In this document: positions 63,081-64,000 of the stretch, in pieces
Position numbering within the stretch: position 1 is the first letter of the stretch
Layout: every line of letters begins with the position of its first letter
DNA from: SHZI01 sp041396045
GTDB lineage: Bacteria > Pseudomonadota > Gammaproteobacteria > Steroidobacterales > GCA-2729495
Reading direction: 5' to 3'
Assembly: GCA_041396045.1 (NCBI GenBank)
Contig: JAWKZI010000006.1
Location: forward strand, 124,001 to 188,000
DNA length: 64,000 nt
Position numbers and translations under genes: made by a program
The notes under the pieces: model-generated
Seen by the model: only the letters and a program-made list of their open reading frames with translations
Told to the model about the DNA's origin: nothing
Databases searched by the model: none

Positions 63081-64000
63081 TCAGCCCCCGCTCGCACCCG
63101 CCGCGGCATCCACATCGCCTTTGGCCGCAGCCGGTATTTGCGGCGTTCCAACCTTTACCGGCGTGACGGAAGCGCCAGGCTGCACTTTGCCAAGACCTTC
63201 GGTAATCACCTTGTCGCCAGGCTTGAGTCCGGCAGTAACCACCCAATCCGTGCCGACAACCCGCGTAGCTGTCACATCACGCTTGACCACCTTGTTGTCG
63301 TCGCCAACGATCAGTACCGTGGCATTTCCTTTTGGATCAAGGCGGACGCCGGCCTGGGGCACGAGGATTGCCTGCGTGTCGACCATCTGGGCAAAGACCG
63401 CACGCACAAACATCCCCGGCAGCAACAAGCCTTGTGGATTGGCGAAGCGGACCCGCAAGGCGATAGTGCCAGTGCGCTCGTCGACAGTCGTTTCCGAGAA
63501 CTCCAGCGTGCCGCTTTGTGCGTATTCACTGCCATCCGGCAGCCTGAGGCGTACGTCGGTGCTGGCCTTAGTCACGCCATCCTGGCTGAGCGCACGGCGC
63601 AGTTCCAGAACATCGGCGCTCGATTGCTGTATGTCTACAGCAATGGGATCAAGCTGCTGGATGTCTGCCAGCGGGTCGCTCTGGTTGGCGGTCACCAAAG
63701 CACCTTCGGTGAACAGGGAGCGACCGATCCGGCCACTGATGGGCGCCGGAACTGTTGTGAACTTCAGGTTGATTTCAGCGGTCTGCAGGGCCGCCTCTGC
63801 CTGTAGTACGGTGGCGGCGGCCAGATTGGCCTGGGCAAAAATGTCGGCGTAATCCTGCTTGCTGACGACCCCGCTGTCTTGCAGGTCACGAAAGCGATCA
63901 GCCTTGGCCCGCGTTGCCTCGGCATTGGCGCGTGCCCCGGCCAGATTGGCTTTGGCCTGCGCGACAGCGGCCTGATAAAGGGAAGGGTCGATCTGATAGA
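63081..64000 (-). CDS. RND membrane fusion protein (AcrA/MexA type), 5' end outside the window
   Basis: The frame is open from the right edge (codon at 63998-63996) to the stop at 63081. It includes helical hairpin DPSLYQAAVAQAKANLAGAR ... KQDYADIFAQANLAAATVLQ, the lipoyl motif FTTVPAPISGRIGRSLFTEG, beta-barrel GTIALRVRFANPQGLLLPGM and the membrane-proximal domain. The N-terminal lipoprotein signal is beyond the window. It links the RND pump to an outer-membrane channel. The next gene, the pump, starts 6 bp downstream. Confidence 0.95.
   Translation of the reverse strand, partial: YQIDPSLYQAAVAQAKANLAGARANAEATRAKADRFRDLQDSGVVSKQDYADIFAQANLAAATVLQAEAALQTAEINLKFTTVPAPISGRIGRSLFTEGALVTANQSDPLADIQQLDPIAVDIQQSSADVLELRRALSQDGVTKASTDVRLRLPDGSEYAQSGTLEFSETTVDERTGTIALRVRFANPQGLLLPGMFVRAVFAQMVDTQAILVPQAGVRLDPKGNATVLIVGDDNKVVKRDVTATRVVGTDWVVTAGLKPGDKVITEGLGKVQPGASVTPVKVGTPQIPAAAKGDVDAAAGASGG

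Noticed and set aside
62160..63806. Rightward 548-codon open frame
   Set aside because: Antisense shadow of the RND pump and fusion protein; composition is rich in His/Gln/Arg with no family motif.
1..64000. CRISPR arrays, rRNA genes, transposases, phage genes
   Set aside because: No regularly spaced repeats, rRNA-like sequence, DDE transposase or phage structural motifs were seen in reading the window.

Overview
The window is GC-rich, densely coded bacterial DNA with many ATGA-type start/stop overlaps. Gene content (ybdG/mscM, fsr, cbpA-cbpM, tadA, mltF, a LiuR-led leucine operon, FadL-type outer-membrane protein, RND efflux, PEP-CTERM protein, S9 peptidase pairs) points to a gammaproteobacterium, perhaps an uncultured Woeseiales/Steroidobacterales/Xanthomonadales-like lineage; the lineage call is inference. 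A striking property is the number of genes interrupted by single-base indels, often in short homopolymers. Some of this may be draft-sequence error rather than biology, so broken genes are described with the reading that restores them.

Layout. 1-9.6 kb: tail of a sugar-dehydrogenase-like gene, a DUF502 remnant, two paralogous S9 peptidases (the second stopped by one amber codon), a coupled FadL/YeeE/YeeE operon, a decayed M28 aminopeptidase, an outer-membrane barrel and a methyltransferase remnant. 9.6-18 kb: mgtE, an FNR-box promoter driving DUF2249 plus an FmdE-like gene, gdhA, a 349-bp palindromic intergenic element, an aldo/keto reductase, ybdG, fsr and a PEP-CTERM protein. 18-25.3 kb: a rightward run of ABC ATPase, GMC oxidoreductase, MFS permease, SDR and GH15 glucoamylase-like enzyme, suggesting oligosaccharide/sugar use, with a DoxX gene convergent. 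25.4-31.9 kb: a secreted trypsin-like protease, a second glutamate dehydrogenase, and a LysR regulator divergent from DUF4242, mddA (methanethiol S-methyltransferase) and a diiron protein. 31.8-43.2 kb: BBE-type flavoprotein, kup, DUF2141 protein, FAD oxidoreductase, the DUF2868/DUF3482 pair, a SnoaL-like protein, a methyltransferase, cbpA-cbpM and tadA.

43.3-49.6 kb is the most interesting block: liuR-liuA-maoC-citE-liuB-liuD, mostly translationally coupled and preceded by a palindromic operator. It is a leucine/isovalerate operon, but a MaoC hydratase and a CitE-type lyase occupy the positions where LiuC and LiuE are expected. This is the gene set seen in the mycobacterial Rv2498c-Rv2502c region, whose lyase acts on (R)-HMG-CoA and citramalyl-CoA. 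The biotin subunit LiuD here also seems to lack most of the BT assembly domain.

49.6-64 kb: mltF, tRNA-Ser(CGA), a wrecked secreted LamG/calcium-repeat protein gene next to the tRNA, an amidohydrolase, an HDOD protein, an M49-like metallopeptidase, DUF488, an EamA transporter, and an AcrAB-like RND efflux pair that runs off the right edge.
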